This document shows positions 21,515 through 33,711 of a stretch of 64,000 nucleotides of DNA, in pieces. The DNA is from Plectrocnemia conspersa (lineage: Eukaryota > Arthropoda > Insecta > Trichoptera > Polycentropodidae): positions 1 through 64,000 of the forward strand of contig VTFK01000063.1 in NCBI GenBank assembly GCA_009617715.1. Direction: 5' to 3'. Numbering within the stretch: the stretch's first letter is position 1; the number at the start of each line of letters is the position of its first letter. A program made the translations under genes and the position numbers. The notes under the pieces were generated by a model. That model did not search any database. It saw only the letters and a program-made list of their open reading frames with translations, and was not told where the DNA came from.

Positions 21515-24119
21515 CAGGGCCGGCTTGAAGGGCAGGTAGTACAGGCGATCACATTAGCGCTATATCTTCTAGGTGCCGTGATACCAAATAAAGGCGCAAT
21601 ATTTATTAAAAATTATCAAAATATAATGTTAAATAATATTATATAATATTTAACTTAGCTAAAATAAATACAAAATTGATTTATAGAAAAAAATTGAAAT
21701 GATTAAAATTACGGCAGTGATCGTGTCTTAACAACAAATAATTTAAAAAAATGCAAAAATAGATGTTTTTTATTTTTATTTTGCTTTTATTTTATATTTA
21801 TATTTTCTTTACTTTTTTCTATAAAATGGTTATTAACGAAGATACGATTTTTTAAATTTTTTTAATAACCACCATTTTCTAATAAAATGATGAATATATC
21901 TGGCTGATAAAAACATCTGAGATGTTAACAAGGTATATTTTTTTGCAAAAAAATTATGCTGATATAATAAAAGCAGCGAAAGTTATCGTGTCCTTTATTT
22001 TGAGTAAATTCCATATATAAACTTATTATTTTCAGGCAAAATGTGTTTTCGTAAGGAATTAAGTTAGGTTGAGTTGGGGTATGCTACGATTTATCGTAGC
22101 ATAACCTAACTATCGTAGCATAGCCTAACATAGCCTAACTCAAAAGATTTATGTTCAAGAGAAAATAAAAATTTATGTACACGTGTTCTTAATTTTGGAC
22201 CTTCAGGTACTAAAAATGTGCAAGGTACCCATGCTGCATATTATAAGAGGGCCCAATTAAAAAAAAAAAATCCTGTTATAAAAATGATTAATTTAAATTG
22301 TTTTTATTCAAATTGCAAATTATTTCTATGAATTTATCTACATATAGGGACAATTACAAGAGCAGTGCAGCAAATGTAAGATTCAATTTAAAATTATATA
22401 ATTAAACCTATTAATTTTAATAAAAAAATTTAAAGAAAAAATTTCAAATTTAAAAAAAAAAAAATTATAAATTTTTTTTTAATTTTTTTTTCAATTTTTT
22501 TGATTAAAAAAATATAAAAGGTTTTGTCAATCTTTAACAAAAATCAAATAAACCCCTTTTATAAAAATTATTGATTAAAATATTTTTTTTTTATTTGCAA
22601 CATTACAAAAAAACTTCTAAACTTTTTATAAAAATTAATAATTTATATTTTTTTTTTTAACTGAAAATTATTTCTATGGATTTATCTACATACAGGATTA
22701 GTAACAAGGGCAGTGTAACAAGTGCAAGGTTGCAAAGTATAAAAAGTTGCAATTTAAAAAAAAATATATAAATTTTTATAAAAAATTAAAAAAAAAATTT
22801 TTCAATAAAAAATTTTTTTTTTAACATTTAATAAAAATCAATAATTTTTTTTTTAGACCTTAGTACCTTGCACTTTGTTGTACTGCTCTTGATACTGCCC
22901 CTTTATGTAGATAACATTATTCAAAGAAGGGTCAATTTTTAGAAAAAAACAATTTAAAAAAATAATTTTTATAAAAGGGTAAAATTTTTGAAATTGGACC
23001 ACCTTATAGTATGCAGCCTGGGGACCTTGCACCCGTCGCACCGCACTGGCGACTGCCTCCTTATGTATCTGAAGGTATTAAATTGAGAACACGTGTACAT
23101 AAATTTTTATTTTCCCTTAAACAAAAATCATTTGAGCTAGGCTATGTTGGGTTATGCTACGAAAGTGAGGTTACGCTACGATAAACCGTAGCACAACCTA
23201 ACTCAACCTAACTCAATTCCTTATAAAAACATATTTTGCCTGAAAATAATAGGTTTATATATGGAATTTTCTCAAAATTAAAGACACGATAACTTCCGCT
23301 GCTCTTATTATATCAACATAATTTTTTTCCAAAAAATATATCTTGTCAACATCTAAGTTATATTTGTTAACCAGCTATATTTATCATTTTGTTTAAAAAT
23401 GGTGCCTATTCAAAAATTTAAAAAAAATCGTATCTTTGTTAATAAACATTTTAGAGAAAAAAGTAAAGAAAGTAAAAATGTTTTATAATAAAAATAAAAG
23501 CAAAATAAAAATTAAAAAATTTTTTTTTACATTTTTGTCTATTATTTATTTTTAAGACACAATCACTGATGCAGTTTTTAACATTTAAAATTTTTTTAAA
23601 ACTAAATTTTGTATTTATTTATGCTCAGTTTGTTAAGCGTATTAGTTTTTTCGTTTTTAAAATGAAAATTACAACTTTTTTTATAATATGAAGCCTAAAT
23701 AAATTGCTTTAATAATGAGGCATCCCTTTAAATGGTGTTTAACTCTTTACAAGTTGTTAATCTGACCGAAAGTCCAGAGCATTGCCATGTCGTAGGCGGT
23801 TGAGTATTCACAAATATATCATTTTGTACTCTCACTAAGCATTTACCATTTCTCATTTGAGTTTCACCACAGAGATTAGTTTTTTTTGTACACCCTACAG
23901 TGTACTCTTCAGATTATTCCACGCGTAAAAAATTGCCACGAAAAAAAACTACAAATTTTTAAATACTCAATAAGAGTATTGTGTCAAATATAATATTAGA
24001 TTACATTAATTTGAATAATATTTTTGAGCTAATGTAATGAGTTAATAAAGTATTAAAAGGGGGAGGGGGCAAAAATTTAGTTTCTGCCTGGAGCGCTAAA
24101 TAACTTAGGGACGGCCCTG
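21515..24119. mobile_element. 2.6-kb fold-back hAT-type element with perfect 8-bp TSD
   Basis: The ends read CAGGGCCGGC and, on the opposite strand, CAGGGCCGTC. The 8-bp duplication ACTGAGGG is perfect, so this is a hAT-type insertion. The interior is a giant inverted repeat. The left arm (about 21650-22265) and right arm (about 22990-23640) align base for base for about 600 bp with modest divergence. Between them is a homopolymer-rich A/T centre. It contains several copies, in both orientations, of a roughly 45-bp module of the form TATCTACATA..GGG..CAAGAGCAGT..TGCAAGG (near 22335, 22684, 22900). The arms carry GTAGCATAACCTAAC-type repeats and an 11-bp hairpin at 22080-22103. It has no coding capacity, so movement would need a hAT transposase in trans. 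Confidence 0.93.
22080..22103. repeat. Perfect 11-bp hairpin inside the fold-back element
   Basis: TATGCTACGAT and ATCGTAGCATA flank a two-base centre. It is followed by two more GTAGCATA(A/G)CCTAAC copies. The right arm keeps a diverged version near 23150-23200. Confidence 0.8.
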
Positions 24120-24127
24120 ACTGAGGG

Positions 24128-26403
24128 GACAGAGACTTAGACATAGTTTGTTTTTTACCGCTAACGCCGCTTCTATTTATTCTTTATTCTGTGGTAGTGA
24201 ACGACCAACGTTAAACAGTATTGAGCGTGGTCGGTACTTGGATAGGTAACCGTTTTACAAAATTATCTGAAAAAGTTGTAAATTGTGAGATAAAATTTGA
24301 TTTGAGTCTATTATAATAAAATAGGGTACAATCTTAATAAGCAAAACATATAATAAAATGCGCATATATTGTAAATGTCTTATAAAATACATGTGAATTA
24401 CGATTTTAAATATTTTTTTAAATCAGCGTGAATGTGCTTTCATTTTGCGATAAATTCTAAATATATGCTTAAATTCTAAATATATGATAAAATTCTAAAT
24501 AAATGGGGAAAAAATATGAAGGCAATTTATATAATATTTCTTTTAAAAAAATTGTTGCAAATAATTATTTATGGGTTCACGGTTTCAAACCAACGCTCGC
24601 TCGCTCACACCTAATCTTTTCAACAGTCAAATAAATAAATAACTAATATACAAAATTACTTTTTCAATATATAAATTATTATTCATGTGTGTTTAGGGGT
24701 TTTTATTATTCCGATTAACGCTCGCTTGCTGCCACTTATATAAAAGCACAATAAAATATTTTTGTACGATCAACGCTTTTTTAGCTCTCATTTTGTACTA
24801 ATTTACAGATTCTTCGCTTCCGTAGCAGATGAATCAATCTAAATTTTATTGCATCGTCTAATAAATGTTTTTATACGAAATACTTTTAAGAAAATGTAAA
24901 AGTACAATGGCCATCTTTCCATTTTTCATCATTCACATGTAGGGTTAAATTATAATAACAACCTTCCTTTCTTATATTATCATCAAAGCTATCTTATGTT
25001 TCTCCTACTAAGTTGATTTTATTTATTTCGCTGTATTTTCCGGCGGGAATAAGGTATATTCTTTCCAAAGCATTAGATACGGGCGAAGAGCTGCAAAATG
25101 ATTTACTTTTAGTAAAATCTATCGTATAAAATCACTAACATTATCGAATTATTATGAAAGATTGCCTTTTATAATTTAAAATACCAGTCTGTTTGTAATA
25201 CACAGAGACGCAACGCAAAGTTTCTGAAACGCACAAATTTGTGTACACGGTATTGAATGTGTTAATACGCTGGCATTGCACATTAATCTTTTTAGTATCA
25301 GCTACAAATAGTTATTCCTGTTGGTATCATTTTATTTTTTATTTTTATATTTTATGTATTATTTTTAACCATAGAGACGTATTCGATTAGCATGTTATAT
25401 GTTTATTTATTTAATTTTAATAAATTAATAAATATTTATTATATGTCTTCTGATATATGTTAAATATGTATTATGATCTGATTGAAATTAATTTAACACA
25501 CTTTGATCTAACCAGTTGCGCTAAGTTTAGACCCAATACCCGGAACCAAATAAAACAATTATAATAAATTTAATTTAGTCGCCCGTGGGGACACAAATGT
25601 GTAACTAAGTATCAGAGTTATTTATGTAACCATCGAACTCTTCTGCGTGCTCGTTCAATCTCGAAATAATTCAGGTGTGTTAGAAGAGCGAAACAGTGGC
25701 GTATCAAGGGTGTAGGGCTAATTTCAAAGGCGCTGGATTTAATTAAAATTTTATTAATACTTGTATCTCAATATCCAGAAATATTTTTTTAATCATGAAC
25801 AATGATATTTTTATATATCACAATGCTCAGAAAGAGCGACTCGCGATTTTAATAATTTGATCCATAATTAGACGAGCGTAGCACAAAACTAATTTTTTAG
25901 TCACAATTACCTTTCCTATGTTGTGACGTTTAGTTCAACATTTTTTTGACAATTCAATTATGAATAGCCGCTAGTTGATTTTTGCCGTGTCGCATCCCGT
26001 TTTAGAGAAGTCAGCGCGTAATATTTAAAAAAAATGTTTTTAATATGAATCAATTACACGAACAAGTTTTGTTTTAACTCAAACAAACGTTATGCACACA
26101 TCTTTAATATATGGCATTAAAATATATATAAAATAAACAATTATGATGCACACCTACATATTTTTTTAGCTACTCATATTTATTACCAAAAGCATCCTTG
26201 TTTTTTTTAAGCTCATTTAAAAGCTAAATGGCTCCTGCAAAGGGAGTGTTCTCAAGCGTTGACTTTCTGGCTGCGACATAAAAGTATAAAAGACGCAAAT
26301 GCGACTCTCAAAAAATAGATTCCATTAATTTGTAGATTTTCTTTTATAACTGCGTTTCCTAGATATTGCATCTGAAAAAGCAACCTCTGCTACAGCTTCT
26401 AAT
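24128..26403. other. AT-rich non-coding stretch with short tandem repeat
   Basis: No gene. Three copies of a 19-base unit containing AAATTCTAAATA lie at 24451-24506. AACGCTCGCT recurs at about 24590 and 24717. Near 25695, CAGTGGCGTATCAAGGG resembles a hAT terminus, but no partner was found. A dispersed-repeat segment lies at 26180-26300. Confidence 0.4.
26180..26300 (+). repeat. Dispersed repeat family E, copy 1
   Basis: A segment containing AGCTCATTTAAAA, GGGAGTGTTCTCAAGCGTTGACTTTCTGG-type sequence (split here for length) and GACGCAAATGCGACTCTC aligns loosely with copies at about 31963-32130 and 34395-34525. It has no coding signature; the element type is unknown. Confidence 0.45.
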
Positions 26404-26408
26404 AATCT

Positions 26409-27169
26409 TTAGGGTGCGTATTCCTAGGGGTGGTTGACCTCGCGGCCAATGAGACTCCTGGTCGAATCCTATTAGACTGTTTATTATTTTATATTTACAA
26501 GTTTGTTAATGGACGAATACGGCGTGACGTTTCTCGTGATATCGGAGTTCGTGCAGTTGATGATGCTCAGGATGGCTCAAGCTGCATGCGACAGGTGTCA
26601 GGTGTGTCAGGTGGAGGCGCGTAGCTGGTTCCTCAGGAAAGCTGCTGGTCGTCGTTTGCCGCTGATTCCGCTCTCTGGCGTCTGGTCTGTCTCGTGCTTG
26701 ACTCTCGTGGATTAAGTGCCTTGGGCCCTCTGCCAAGGTCTTGTGGACCAACTGCGGATCAACTCGGATCAACTGCCGTCTCCTCGTCAGAGTCCGGGCT
26801 TATATTCTTTTAGGGGATGCACCCTTGCTGGCCAATCACGCTTGTGCGTCGATCTCCTAGCCAATCGCTGGAGTCGCTTCGTAGAATTCGAGAAATCGGA
26901 TGTTGCATATTTGGAAGCGAGTTTTTGCTTGCTCCGACTTTCGAATTCTACGGAAAGGGTTTGCTGTTGTGATGATTAATTGCATCCGCACCGTTTAGTC
27001 ACAAAAGGGATACTACAACGACCCGTGTTGTGTGGTCAAAAGAAATCCCTCTTGTGCCATGATGTTTGTCTCATTATTAACAGTGAACATTCTTGGTTAC
27101 GGGCATTAACAATGAGACAATTGCCCTTTTTTTGTTTGTTACTATTCATGGTGGTCGAGAGTCGCCACA
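26409..27169 (-). mobile_element. Solo LTR-like element, copy 2, perfect 5-bp TSD
   Basis: On the minus strand it runs from TGTGGCGACTC (27169) to GCACCCTAA (26409). AATCT flanks it at 26404-26408 and 27170-27174, a perfect 5-bp duplication as for LTR retrotransposons. It aligns with copy 1 (11572-12255) end to end. In order it has the conserved hairpin (27066-27120), GATTGG boxes, TATAAG (26799-26805), and AATAAA (26480-26485 on the minus strand) near its 3' end. That is the expected U3-R-U5 layout. No internal retroviral-type coding is adjacent, so it is a solo LTR. Its 3' terminus is CCCTAA rather than CA. Open frames inside it are incidental. Confidence 0.78.
26799..26805 (-). promoter_or_regulatory. 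TATA-like box of LTR copy 2
   Basis: Minus-strand ATATAAG followed by CCCGGACTC, matching copy 1. Confidence 0.45.
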
Positions 27170-27500
27170 AATCTAAGCAATATTTTAATAATTCATTATT
27201 AGAAAACGGTTTCGTTATTTTTACTATAATTTGACTGACTGTTTTCTATACAATATTTATCACATTTTTTTATGGATCAAGGTAAATTTCGTACATTTTA
27301 CATACAAATCAAAAAATAATATAGTTTTCAGCGAAAAATGTAAAATGAGATTAACCTTAAAACCTTTCAATATATAGTTAGAAAGGAAATCCAGTCCAGT
27401 GGAACTATGAGATTTTAAAATCGTGCTTTTTAAAAAAAATGTCGGCTTCGTTTATGGTTAAGACGGATGAAAGCATTAGTTTCATAAAAGTACTTTTAGG

Positions 27501-27638
27501 AAACCGGAAACGTCCATATAAAATCAGTTTTTATCTAGAAATCCATTAAATATTTGCCAAATTGAAAGCAAACCGGAAATGTCCATATAACATCCGATTT
27601 TATTTAGAAATCCAATAAATAGTCGCCAACGTTGATTT
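27501..27638. repeat. Tandem dimer, 69-bp unit
   Basis: Two adjacent units start AAACCGGAAA at 27501 and 27570. Both continue with GTCCATATAA, a T-rich stretch, CTAGAAATCC or TTAGAAATCC, and end in GCCAA. They differ at scattered positions, so the duplication is not recent. Each has one CCATATAA (CArG-like) and one AACCGG site. Confidence 0.75.
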
Positions 27639-27639
27639 T

Positions 27640-30600
27640 TTAAAATAAGGGTAGTAAAAATGAGTACCTGGAATTTTGAAACGCCTCTGACGCGATGGAG
27701 TATTCACGAAGCTCTAATTTGTTTTATTCGCGAATACAAGAGCGGAAGCTCCGAGCAAAGTAAATATACGTGCGGTGGATTTTCGCAGGCGCAAACTTTC
27801 AACTTCAGTGCTCTTGTGTGAATATCCATAATTTTACCTCCGAAATAAACCATCCTTAATACTATAAGAATGTCACTTTTTATGCTATATTTTAAAATTG
27901 ATTTTAAAAAATAAAGTCGAAATTATTGATTTATTAGATAAATTTTAAGTTATGGTTGTAACTTCGAGAAAAAAAAATATATGCTAGCAAATATATATAT
28001 ATACAATATATACATATAAATCAATTAATCAAGTCACGTGTAGAAAATAGTCAGCTTTTATATGTACATTAGTAAGTCAAATAAAAAATAAATGTATGTT
28101 ATATTAAAATAATTTATAAATAAAGTTAATATACATTTTTTTTCTCGAAATTGATAAAACATACAAATGTAAGTAAGAAAATAAATACGGTAAATTTAAG
28201 TACAAGTTTCTGGTTAATAGTAATAACATACATTAGATAAATTTAGTAAAAATACAAAAACCTTTCATATTATATTTTTTTTTAAATTCATTAGAAGACT
28301 CTAAATTAGTATTTATTTAATAACAAACCCAGAGCTACTAAAAATAAAATGTATGTCTCTGTAGTAAGATGAGTAAAATTTATTCATGTTTATATTTAAA
28401 TTTAAGTTTGTTCTTGTCATAGTCACCGATTTTTAAGGCTGCTAATTTCGCGTAATATTTTTTTTTTTGATATTAGCAATTTTATTTAACTGTTGGAATT
28501 AAAATTTACGATAAATTTATTTTAAGTTATTATAATAAATTTTGTAATATATTATTTTTATTGCATTTTGAATGACGATGTTTCGAAAAAAAACTAGTTT
28601 TACTCCACCTCGAGCAAGCGTAATAAATTTTTTTAATAGTATTTTTCTTATAATTCCGTATTTTTTATTAAATTGGTTTGGTTAAATGAACTGCAATGTC
28701 AACAAGCTGAATTCCACTATTTGTTAAGTAACTTTAAGCTTGGAGTACAGATACATACATAGGTATTTGTCGCTCGCTCTCCATCTCGTTTCACTTTACT
28801 AACCTTGTCTTTTATCAAAACAGTGACAAAGTTTTCAGTCGCAAAAATTCAATTAGACGGCATATACATATATGAATTTTAAAATTACATATACCAAGGT
28901 TTGTTATCAGTTATTATTAAAAAAATATCTAAGTTTCTTTGATGATTTAAATTTGTTATTTTTTTGTTATTTAAATAATCGTAGGTAGCTTTTTACCTAT
29001 TGCAGCTTGTGACTTATTTATTTTAATAAATGATTAAGCTTAATATAGCTTATTATTTTTATATAAAACATACATTTACTATATTATATAAACATAAACA
29101 CAAAATAGAAAAGGTATATTATAATTTATTTCTTTATTCCATTTAGAAAACCCGCTACCCTATAAATATTATTGTCAAAGTTAATTGTATTAAAAAACAT
29201 TTTTTTAAAAGGAAAAGACAATGTTTTTTATGTGTTTTCAAAATAATATTTCAGTTTTCTTGGTTTATTTTATTTTTTGTTATCAAATAAAATAAATATT
29301 TTATTACAACCTAAATGCAATAAGAACTAGTATATAAAATAAAGACTCACGTCTCAAGCAAACGACTTTTAGGACTCTATTTTGAATTATTATTATTCAG
29401 AGAAACAACAAAATTCTGACATAAGAATAAATTAACCCTAAAATTACATTTTAGAATCAGCATTAAAATATATAGATCAAATTATAATAAATCTTTATTA
29501 TTCCTTACAATACATCTAGACATAATTAGACATAATAGCTAATAATATTATAGAATAATCGATGTTAGGAAATTTAGAAGTTACTCGTAAAAATCCCGTG
29601 TATATTTATAAAGAATAATTTTTACACATCCAAAGATGAGTATATATTAAAAAAAATATGAACAAGTATTCGATAATTAAAAACATGTACTTATTATATA
29701 CCCGAAGCTTACTTACAATAACAAATATTAATAAATTAATTAAAATATTTTAATTTATAATAATAAAAATAATTATTATATTAAAAACGTCTCGTATAAG
29801 AGAAATATCATTATATTTATAATTCCAGGCTATATTTAAAAAATTTCAAAAATTTGTAGGTTTTTCTTTTTCAAATATAAACTCTACATACATATTTATA
29901 AAATTAATTAAAAATAAAAGGTTATCGTCACATAAATATTTTGATATGATAAAAATTTGCACGACGTCATAATAAAATGTAATCGAAAAATTCGTTAAAA
30001 AATTCACGTGACGGACGAAGAAAGCTAATGAATTTCCCAACGAAGCGTTTTCATTAAGATCCTCAAATATCCCCTTTGTTAGTCGTATTCCATTTTTCTG
30101 CTGACCTATTAATTTGCATCTTCCGTTTGTTCCGCGCTTTTAATATTCGCTTTGCTTGGATTTTTTTATTCATACATAAATACTGTGTACATATGTATAT
30201 TTTTTATCTAAAATTGGGGTGAAAATAAAGACTGCGGCTATTTTAAAACAGTAAAATGCAACGTTGACAAATTAAGCAACATAATATATACCATATAAGC
30301 ATTGCTTCATAAATACTTAAACAGACTAGCTCAACATTTTTATTTTAATATAAATCTATAATTGCAGTATGATAATTTATTTATTGGTATTGAGAATGTT
30401 ACAAAAATTATTTTATAAAATATGAGATTAAACATTTATAATATTCATAAATACAAGTCATAATCTTTATAATGAATGGATAATTTACATCGTTAAAAAT
30501 ATTTAATGAGGGAATTGCCCTTATTAAACTATAAAAGCAGATCATATAAAATTACTACTAGTTTAAATCGATAATTTCACTACAATGTTTTAATGATTTT

Positions 30601-31230
30601 ACTAACATTATTTGTTTTAACAGTGAGCCAAATTAAACCGTTATTTTATTATCATTTTTTAATCCATAATTCTGCATTTAGTTTTATAGTTCAACAGTGG
30701 TTTTCTCTTCATTAAATATTTTTGATGTATTTATGGATATTTCAAATAATAAAATATAATTACAAATGCGGATTCAAGTAAAAAGTACTATCAGGAAATA
30801 TTATTATTATTAGCTATTAAAACTAAAAAATAATGTTCCTTTTCCAATTTCCTTGAAAATTAATTGTGATTCATTCTCTGATATTTTTTTAATTGAAATT
30901 TCACTATTATTCAATTAATGCATTTTTCTGAGATAACGTGAGTGACTATTTTCAGAACAATCAAAGTGAATAAACGGTTCCATCACCCACAAATATCAGA
31001 AGGCAAATATTTATTAAAATATTAAAAAGAATGTTTCATAATTATCTGAATATGATTAGAATTAATATTGTTTGAATTAATTGTGGTTACAAATACAGAA
31101 AACATAGAAAACACTCCTTCTATTTTTCTATTCCAGAACATAATTTTTTAAATGCCTTAATTTTTCTGCTGCACTAAAAAAATTAAGTAATAGACATTAA
31201 AGCTCTAAATTCAATTTATTTACCTCGTTT
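27640..31230. other. AT-rich non-coding stretch
   Basis: After a mixed-composition patch (27660-27840), this is very A/T-rich DNA with no recognised gene. Near 28605, CTCCACCTCGAGCAAGCGTA resembles a segment at about 40653, downstream of a LINE fragment, and may be a shared repeat tail. Confidence 0.45.
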
Positions 31231-31255
31231 ATCTCAACCGCTTAAATAAAAAATC

Positions 31256-31358
31256 AAATTTAGGTAATATCACAGTAAATGGTTGTTAACTCCTAACATT
31301 GTGTTAGTCCAGCGTGCGTGTGTTTTGTATAAATATTGGAAGCTCTGACGTTCACTGT
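31256..31358 (+). promoter_or_regulatory. Duplicated promoter-like module, copy 1
   Basis: About 105 bases align (roughly three quarters identical by eye) with 56529-56632 in the same orientation. The shared parts are TTTCACAGTAA-like, a TTAGT..AGCGTGC block, TGTGTTTTG followed by TATAAATA (here near 31328), and GACGTTCACTG. The TATA box and a downstream TTCACTG are spaced like a core promoter. A small ORF with a signal-peptide-like start follows at 31429. It could equally be part of a transposon. Confidence 0.4.
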
Positions 31359-31428
31359 TTTGTTCTGAGTCAATTTTTTTGTTTACATCACTCAATGATT
31401 TATATATTAAAAATGTGTTAGTTTACCA

Positions 31429-31692
31429 ATGAAATCTACTTTAAACATTTTTATCTTTTATTGCCTTATGATTTGCATCTATGATTTTAATTTAAAAAAT
31501 ATTTATCAGTACTTAACAAAGAAAAAGTGTCCCGAATCTGTTATGTTCTACCCAAAGACAAACGGTGAAAAATGTTTTCATGAATTAAATTTAAGCCGAA
31601 CAAAGAATCCAATGATTAAATGTAAATATAACAGAAATATCTTGTATCAAATATTTTTTAAACGAAATCCCATAATGAATAAATCATACTAA
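31429..31692 (+). CDS. Small putative secreted protein, unrecognised
   Basis: The ATG at 31429 opens 87 codons. Residues 1-20 (MKSTLNIFIFYCLMICIYDF) look like a signal peptide: a lysine followed by a long hydrophobic run. The remainder is lysine- and asparagine-rich with a few cysteines (CPESVMFYPKTNGEKC) and no known domain. It lies about 75 bases downstream of a TATA-containing repeated module, which is why it is listed. Against it: the region is A/T-rich, the composition is biased to N/K/I/Y, and the second copy of the module at 56.6 kb has no matching ORF. It could be chance or a fast-evolving lineage-specific gene. Confidence 0.25.
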   Translation: MKSTLNIFIFYCLMICIYDFNLKNIYQYLTKKKCPESVMFYPKTNGEKCFHELNLSRTKNPMIKCKYNRNILYQIFFKRNPIMNKSY

Positions 31693-33540
31693 CACCATTG
31701 TTATTCAAATCGAAATGAGAAATGTAAAATCTAACACCAACCGGAAAAAAAACTTTTATTAAATGTTCATCAGAAATGGATATAAAAGAACCGTATTCAT
31801 AAAATAAAATCAGAAAGTTCTTTATCACAACACCATAGACTTAGACGTCTATAGAGAATGTGTGATATCACCATAAATGGAAAATAATGCTTATCGTACT
31901 TTTAATAAGAATATATTAACAAAATTTATACTGTTGAATATTAAAAAAATATTAATATGCTGCACATCTCATAGCTATCACCAAAATCATCATTGTGTTT
32001 GGCAAGCTCATTAAAAATTTTGATGCTCATGCAAGAGAAGCGTTATTAAGCGTTGATATTCTGGCCACGATTGATTAGAATAATGGACGCGATCGTAACT
32101 CTTTAGAGCACTAAAATCTCGCAACTAAAAATCAACGAGCATTGACTGATTATTATCTTTAATAACTTTTAGATGAGCTATAAGCGTATTCTAACAACTT
32201 GGTAGTAAAATATTTGCAAGTATTTATATATACCTATCTCAAATATCACACAAAATATCGGTTATTTTTTTTTTGGTAGGCGTATTGGTAATACATCTTC
32301 AGTATATTTAATAGTAAATAATAAAATTTTATTATTTGAAACTGTTGATATCAACCATGACCAGAAACCATTGCTATATATTGCAATATAAATACGATAG
32401 GTGTATATCCATATTCCCAAACGATGGTACAGTAAATCAAAGTCATCCCTTACTACGGGTAGCTAGAGATGAGGGATGGTTCACGAGGGAAATTTTAAAT
32501 ATACTTTTTTTCCTTGTTTGCTCCCGCCGCCGTATAAATTTGTTAATTGTTTTAAATTAACATCAAATTAACAAGAGCAAACGCTTTTTTAGTTGGAACG
32601 CTGCTTTGATAAATATTTCAACGTTTTCGCAGTCAGTCTACTTTGTTTTCACTACAAGGCATCGTAGCTGTTTCCTGAAAACACAAAAAGGAGTGTAAAA
32701 ATGTAAAAATGCCTCCTCTGGAGTTTAAACGAATTTTAAATTCGACTAATGTAATCATCACAACTTGAAATAATCTAGTTATACTCGATTTATCTTAATA
32801 TTTTTCGACTGAATTTCATTATTAACTAACCTAGTGGATGTTGTTGAATAATCGCGTTAATGCTCTCATTTATATGGCGCTCAGTAGGTGGTAGATTTAT
32901 ATCTAGTACTGTGGGCGAGCTGCAAATGACAACACCATATTTTCATCAAAGCGTAACCGTTATTATTACTTAACTACCAGTTTAATGTGACTCTATTTGA
33001 ATTAACAATGCATTGAACGGCCTTAACTGTGATGTAAAACAGAAAAGCTCTTGGAACAATTTGCATATCGAAATGAATAGGAAGTCACGATCTCCTATCT
33101 TCTAATTAAAAGTACACTTAAACATTCATTCATTAAGAAAAGGGCACAATCTTTTTTTGTTGGTCATTTAGCTTATGCCAGAATTTTAAGGTACTTTTTA
33201 TATCATTCCAAAGAAACGGTTTTGTAATTTTGCGTCATATTATAATCATCATCATTTCAGCCACTTTCTTGATCACAGTTCATTGAACAACCGACCTCTT
33301 AAAGAGCTACATACACGCGAGAGCTAAAAAGTTATATAACATCTATAAATAAATAAGTTGGGAATAAAATAACAAATAAAAAAAATCAAATAGAGCAAGA
33401 TTACAATTTTGTATTAGTATAATAATTGATTCGTTGCAATCTTGATGCTGTGTTCGAATTTTCAAGCTTTCACTGAGGGTGTGGTTATATTAGTTATCTC
33501 TAAGATTTTTTAAAGCTGATTGATCTGATAATACTTTAGC
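31693..33540. other. AT-rich non-coding stretch
   Basis: No clear gene. A family E repeat copy lies at 31963-32130. A hairpin at about 32443-32478 pairs CATCCCT with AGGGATG. An island of mixed composition lies at 32860-32940. Confidence 0.4.
31963..32130 (+). repeat. Dispersed repeat family E, copy 2
   Basis: Contains CTCATAGCTATC, AGAGAAGCGTT, AAGCGTTGATATTCTGGCC and GGACGCGATCGTAACTCT. The same order appears at 34395-34525, with a more diverged copy at 26180-26300. Confidence 0.55.
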
Positions 33541-33711
33541 TTATATAGCCCTGAAAAATGCAGCAAAGTGCAAAGTTTCTTCCGGACTTTGATTATCTGA
33601 CCAATACCAATGATTTGTAGTGGAACCAGACTTTTTGTTTTTGTCTAATACAGATCTTATCATACTCTTTTGCATGTATAACGACTGTATATTTAGTAAT
33701 GTCATCAATTC
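33541..33711 (-). CDS. Candidate terminal exon, minus strand, unrecognised
   Basis: On the minus strand a pyrimidine-rich tract ending TTTTACAG (AG at 33713-33712) is followed by an open frame of 56 codons from 33711 to a TAA at 33541. The peptide starts ELMTLLNIQSLYMQKSMIRS, contains SGSTTNHWYWSDNQSPEE and ends LHFAAFFRAI. The mix of charged, aromatic and small residues is unlike the N/K/I/F-rich noise of nearby frames, and the acceptor is well formed. I do not recognise the family. Upstream exons would lie at higher coordinates but none could be joined. It may be the last exon of a real gene or a relic of one. Confidence 0.35.
   Translation of the reverse strand, partial: ELMTLLNIQSLYMQKSMIRSVLDKNKKSGSTTNHWYWSDNQSPEETLHFAAFFRAI

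Noticed and set aside
25695..25740. CAGTGGCGTATC as a hAT terminus, paired with TACGCCACTG at about 18049
   Set aside because: The two are 7.6 kb apart with other complete elements between them, and no matching TSD flanks them.
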